Source: Amaurobius ferox
Taxonomy: Eukaryota > Arthropoda > Arachnida > Araneae > Amaurobiidae
Assembly: GCA_951213105.1 (NCBI GenBank)
Contig: OX578134.1
Span: forward strand, 141,519,206-141,583,205
Direction of reading: 5' to 3'
Length of the DNA stretch: 64,000 nt
Of the stretch, positions 60,350 to 64,000 are shown piece by piece; positions within the stretch are counted from its first letter, which is position 1, and each line of letters starts with the position of its first letter. Below the pieces are notes generated by a model. That model had not been told where the DNA came from and did no database searches. It saw nothing but the letters and a program-made list of their open reading frames with translations. A program made the position numbers and the translations under genes.

Positions 60350-60830
60350 ACTGCCTGTCTCCTAGAAAACACGACATTCACAAGTAACCACTGTTATTCT
60401 CTGAGGATCATCGCTTGACCTTAGAGGCACATCTGATAAGAAATCGCCAACTTGGCGATTTTTGGCGAGTTTTAGGAACTTCTCGAATTTTATAGATTGG
60501 GTAAGTATGCCTGGAATTACGAATTTTTTATTTCCAGTACATTCCACAGAGATAATATAAGCTGCCCCATCGTTCAGTTGGAGTTGCCGACGTTTAAGTA
60601 AAAGTTAATTGTGGATACTTCAGTATCTAAGGAACATAATCTTCTGTTTTGTGAATTATTTGAGCATTTAATAGTTGGTTTATTGTTCTTAACACTTTCT
60701 GAACTTGTAAGTTATTAGACATATATTGCTCGTGTTTACGAGCATATACTTTAACTGAAAGCGTTAGTTTTCCAGAAATTCGGACTCATCATTGTATACA
60801 TAAAATTAAACTCACTGTTCTTAAGCATAT
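60350..60830 (+). mobile_element. Decayed LTR related to the solo LTR at 16.5 kb
   Basis: AAATCGCCAACTTGGCGATT, TTTAGGAACTTCTCGAA, a TATA-like AATATAAG (60555) with CGTTCAGTTGGAGTT after it, and TTTTCCAGAAATTCGGA near the end follow the same order as in the solo LTR (TATCGCCAATTTGGCAG, AAGGTTCGAGAAACACCTCG, TATAAAAGG, CACTCAGTTG, ATCCAGAAATTTGGA). The ends are not sharp, and no polyadenylation signal is evident. The 61-codon antisense frame is not a gene. Confidence 0.5.
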
Positions 60831-61437
60831 AGTGTAACAATATGTTTTCATAAATGTTCATACTACAGTAGGCATTATTTCAACCAAATGGAAAAATTTC
60901 AGTGTTTTTTTTTTCCTGTTAAGTACATTCAAACACTATTTTTTTGTATCAGATAATATCCAATATATTAGTTTCAAATACATATTTGTTAAATGTACAT
61001 TAAAAGTGCTTAAAACGTTTAAATGTAAGAAACATGCCGGCTTAACTATTTTTTTTATCTTAAGATTCATATTAATTTATTGAATGCTTAATGTTAATTT
61101 AGACAGTCAATGTTCTGATTAAATCGTTTGTGGGTTTTGCATTTTGCAAGGTATTTGTGAAATATAATCTTAAAAATTAACTGTTTAAAGTTGTTCACTT
61201 ATTTAATTGAAGATAATCTGCGAATTTGAACATTCGGCGATTTGTAATGTTTGAACTTTTTTTTTATTATATTTGCATTTCGTAGTATAATAAACATTGA
61301 AAACTAAGCTATATTTTGATTTTTTAAATAGTTTCATTCTATTTTTCAAACTCATTTTCGCCGTTTTATTATTCTTTAAAGTGATTTATAAATTCAGTAT
61401 TTCATCAATGACAAGGTGTCTATTTAATGAACTAACA
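60831..61437. other. No supported gene
   Basis: AT-rich; nothing recognised. Confidence 0.5.
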
Positions 61438-61500
61438 AGTGCTGTTGTTGAGACGACCGTCCGACCTATCAGAAAAGTGTAAGGTAACAAGTGTTGTTGT
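61438..61500. repeat. Short interspersed, less AT-rich repeat (copy 3)
   Basis: GTGCTGTTGTTGAGACGACC, CGACCTATCAGAAAAGTGTA and AGGTAAC match 9451-9503 nearly throughout. Confidence 0.55.
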
Positions 61501-62162
61501 AATATCGTAAAAAAAGCAATACAATTTGCATTAAAACTAATTTTTATATAAAAATAAGCAGTACTGCTATTATATAACAATATTTTTATGACATTATATT
61601 AGGTACCTCGTTTAAGAATGTGGTTAATGGTTAAATAAATTTAACTGCATACTTTAATAGTTTCAAATATCCCAAGTTAAATAAAGTTTCTTAGTAACAT
61701 ACAATAATTACAAATAATCAATTATAATACATGTGCAAAAGTGTCCCCACAATTCACTAAAAGTGTATCGTGTGAGTACAAGTAAGTCTAAATAGTTTAC
61801 AATACAGATGGAGAAGCAAATAAAAGTTCATCAATGTTAAAATATTTTGATGTATTTATTACATATAATTGAACGCGTACCCAATATAGCATTTCTTCTA
61901 TTCTTATCCAGAAATTATTGAAAAAATGCCCCTTTGCCCATAGCTATATTTCTTTATAACTGAATAAGAGTTCTCTGACTCGTACAAATTTATGAGAACA
62001 TTTTCTGAGGTTATCTGAGAAAGTAATAATATTCTTAATATCAGTACACATCTGCTACTTGTCGTGTTGTGAGATAGTCCAATTTCAGTTCTTTCAGACT
62101 TATTTTTTAGCCTTAAGCAAAATAATATACAAAACATATGAAATGTGTATACGATATTTATA
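61501..62162. other. No supported gene; third related segment
   Basis: 61840-62140 is the most diverged relative of the segments at 56940 and 57990 (TTTATTACATATAATTGA, ATTTCTTTATAACTGAATAA, TTTCAGTTCTTTCAGACTT). A 77-codon minus frame at 61904-62137 lies inside it, without a counterpart in the other two. Confidence 0.45.
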
Positions 62163-64000
62163 TACAGGGTTGTTATAATTAAAGTTCGCTTATTCAGAAG
62201 GCGTTCAGGTTCTATGGCTCCAAACGAAACAACATTTAACTAGTATGTAGTACAAGTGATGCGCTCTGCGAAAATTGAAAAAAAAAATTAGTTACAATTG
62301 TCGTCAGTAGGTGGCGCTGTGCCAATAGCTAAGACGATTGTTGCAATTTGTTTGTAAAATAAATAAAGGAAAATGTATTGCATAGTTGGTACAATGACAA
62401 TTCGCTGATGCAGAAAGCTCTATGGCTCCAAACAATACAGAAAAAATGAGATAATTTCATGTGATGCAATTTGCGTCCAGAAAAATAAAACATATCGCTC
62501 GCCAGCTACGAATAACAGCATTACGCATGCTCAATGAACCCTCCATTATTTGCAATCACGCATTCCATTCTCAGAACCGTGTTTTCTACTGCAGAGCGTA
62601 AAGTGTCCTGTGGAATTGACCCGATGTGACGCCTAATACTGTTCTTCAGATCAGAGATAGTCCGACATCTGTCTTTAGACACAGAGTCTTTCAAGCATCC
62701 CCAAAATCGCATGGTGTGAGCCAAAAATCGCATGGTGTGAGATCAGGCGATCGTGGTGGCCAGATTGTTGTAAAATAACGACTTATCACATGGTCTTGTG
62801 TGAAATGGCGTTGTAAGAAAGTCCGAACTGTTCGAGTAATGTGATGTAGTGCACCGTCTTCCATAAAAACGGTATTTTGAAGGCAGCCTCGCTGTTGCAA
62901 CTCGGGAATCACGAAACGTAACAACATATTGAGATATCTTGTCCCATTTACGGAACATGTAATGGGTCCTGTGGGTGTTGATTCCTCATAAAAATATTGC
63001 CCTATCATAAACGCAGCTGTAAAACCGCACCACACTCTCACTTTAGGTGCATGCAATGGAACTTCTTGAACAACGTTAGGATTCTCTATCGCCCAAATCC
63101 GACAGTTGTGTGTGTTCACTTGTCCGTTTACATAAAAATCGCCCCACAGATTATTCCAGGGCCAAGAGTCATCCACATTTATTCATGCAAGAAATTGTAG
63201 TGCAAATGTTAGCCGAGTTCCTGAATCACCCTCTAATAGCTAGCTGTTGCTCCCTCTCAATCTTGTATGGATAGTAGCGCGAAATTTTACGCATCACTTT
63301 TCTCACCGTGGAAATCGACATGTCGACTTCATTTGCAATAGCTGGCAAACTTGCATTACCATATGGTGAATGGTTTCATAAATCCAAGGCTGCAGTAGCA
63401 ATATCTTCAACGCTAGAACTGTCCACTTGTTTTCGTCCTCTGCCAGGAAGAATGTCGAGTCTTCCTGTTGCCACAAATTTGTGAATCATTTTGTGGTCAG
63501 ATCCACGATCAGACACTGGTCCACGTCTAACATGTTTCTGTTTCCGGAATTCTCGAAGAGCTGCAGTTGCGTTGCTGTTCCGTTGATAAAATAACTTTAC
63601 GAGTAGAGCCTTTTCATTCAACGCAACCATTTTCCACAAAGCGTCAGATTCTAACACTTTTCAGAAACAATAAACTCGTCCAGTATCAAAGGAATTACAG
63701 ACACACTTTGTTAGCTTGTTTTAAATCGTAAGTTGATTTGAATCGTATTTCAGTGTTTCGAAGTTGTGACATCACTACCGTACCGTCGAAGATTTGAATA
63801 AACAAGTGATCTTCTTCAAGCGTTTGTTGGAATTCTGTACACTTTTGTGTGTTTCGTCTGGATTGACCGAAATTGATGGAATGAATCTGCACAATTTTAC
63901 TTTTACCAACTGTGACATAAATTTTCCATTTTTTTTACAACGAAGCTTGCGAAAATCACCTAGATATTGCAGCAGCGCCACCTACTGACGACAATTGTAA
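62163..64000 (-). mobile_element. Second mariner-like (IS630 group) transposon, cut by the window end
   Basis: The left end is TA then CAGGGTTGTTATAATTAAAG (62163-62184). A subterminal block TTACAATTGTCGTCAGTAGG at 62293 is matched inverted at the very end of the window (63974-64000), so the right inverted repeat is entered but not completed. Two related stretches with CTATGGCTCCAAAC lie at 62211 and 62421. It is a different subfamily from the element at 4.8 kb, whose ends differ. Confidence 0.85.
62521..63657 (-). pseudogene. Mariner/IS630-type DDE transposase pseudogene
   Basis: Minus-strand pieces join in order. 63657-63376 gives an N-terminal helix-turn-helix (EKALLVKLFYQRNSNATAAL, then RRGPVSD and LPGRGRKQV), typical of the arthropod transposases annotated as DUF4817-type. 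The part 63375-63180 is frame-broken. 63176-62691 gives NTHNCRIWAIENPNVV, VRVWCGFTA, FMEDGALHHITR with the second catalytic Asp, and RSPDLTPCDF with the third. The first Asp region reads NLWGDFYVNG, where the usual DEAHFY has lost residues. A 21 bp tandem duplication (62703-62741) repeats TPCDFWL, and a 1 bp loss after it shifts the frame. The C-terminal part resumes at 62733-62521 (LKDSVSKDRC to NNGGFIEHA). The enzyme is inactive. Confidence 0.85.

Noticed and set aside
62997..63988. Plus-strand ORFs in the second mariner-like element
   Set aside because: Antisense of the transposase pseudogene or of its terminal repeat.

Overview
The window is eukaryotic, AT-rich, gene-poor DNA, almost certainly from an arthropod. 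The grounds are long TA microsatellites, a Penelope-like reverse transcriptase, two decayed mariner/IS630-type transposons, an LTR of Gypsy type, TTAA-bounded miniature elements, and one clean immunoglobulin exon with phase-1 splice borders. A chelicerate (spider-like) genome would fit, but nothing here proves the order. Most of the window looks like intron or intergenic sequence built from interspersed repeats and many local tandem duplications of different ages.

Layout. 0-4 kb: Penelope-like reverse transcriptase (373-2106) between TA arrays, followed by an 0.84 kb inverted repeat (2770-3612) whose arms each carry the start of a short ORF. 4.8-6.4 kb: dead mariner-like element with about 150 bp terminal inverted repeats. 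12-37.7 kb: copies of two non-coding repeat families. Family A has a hairpin at one end and CTGT microsatellite runs. Family B ends in a structural hairpin and contains CA-rich tracts. Two copies (about 19-21 and 27.5-29.5 kb) are the same A-with-B-inside composite, and two A copies form a 2.8 kb palindrome at 31.9-34.7 kb. Between them lie a 122 bp piggyBac-type miniature element, a solo LTR (16.5-17.1 kb), decayed paralogous segments, one with a possible GPCR TM6-TM7 fragment (25.6 kb), and a possible unrecognised exon (24.4-24.7 kb).

35-47 kb: a promoter-like block with a TATA box occurs three times (35.2, 38.3, 40.2 kb); there are also a TTAA-bounded element (35.9-36.6 kb), a TIR-bounded element (45.7-46.1 kb), and two ambiguous ORFs (47.0 and 47.7 kb). 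50-55 kb: three diverged paralogous segments, a stranded Penelope-like tail, a 164 bp tandem array, and a four-unit array whose units carry a CTCF-like core and, in two units, a perfect GC-rich palindrome. 55.28-55.44 kb, minus strand: the only confident cellular coding sequence, the C-terminal half of an I-set Ig domain resembling Dscam-type receptors. 56-62 kb: more local duplications and a decayed LTR. 62.16 kb to the end: a second mariner-like element, on the minus strand and cut by the window edge.

Only the reverse transcriptase and the Ig exon look intact. Everything else recognisable is broken or non-coding. All calls come from reading the sequence; no database search was possible.
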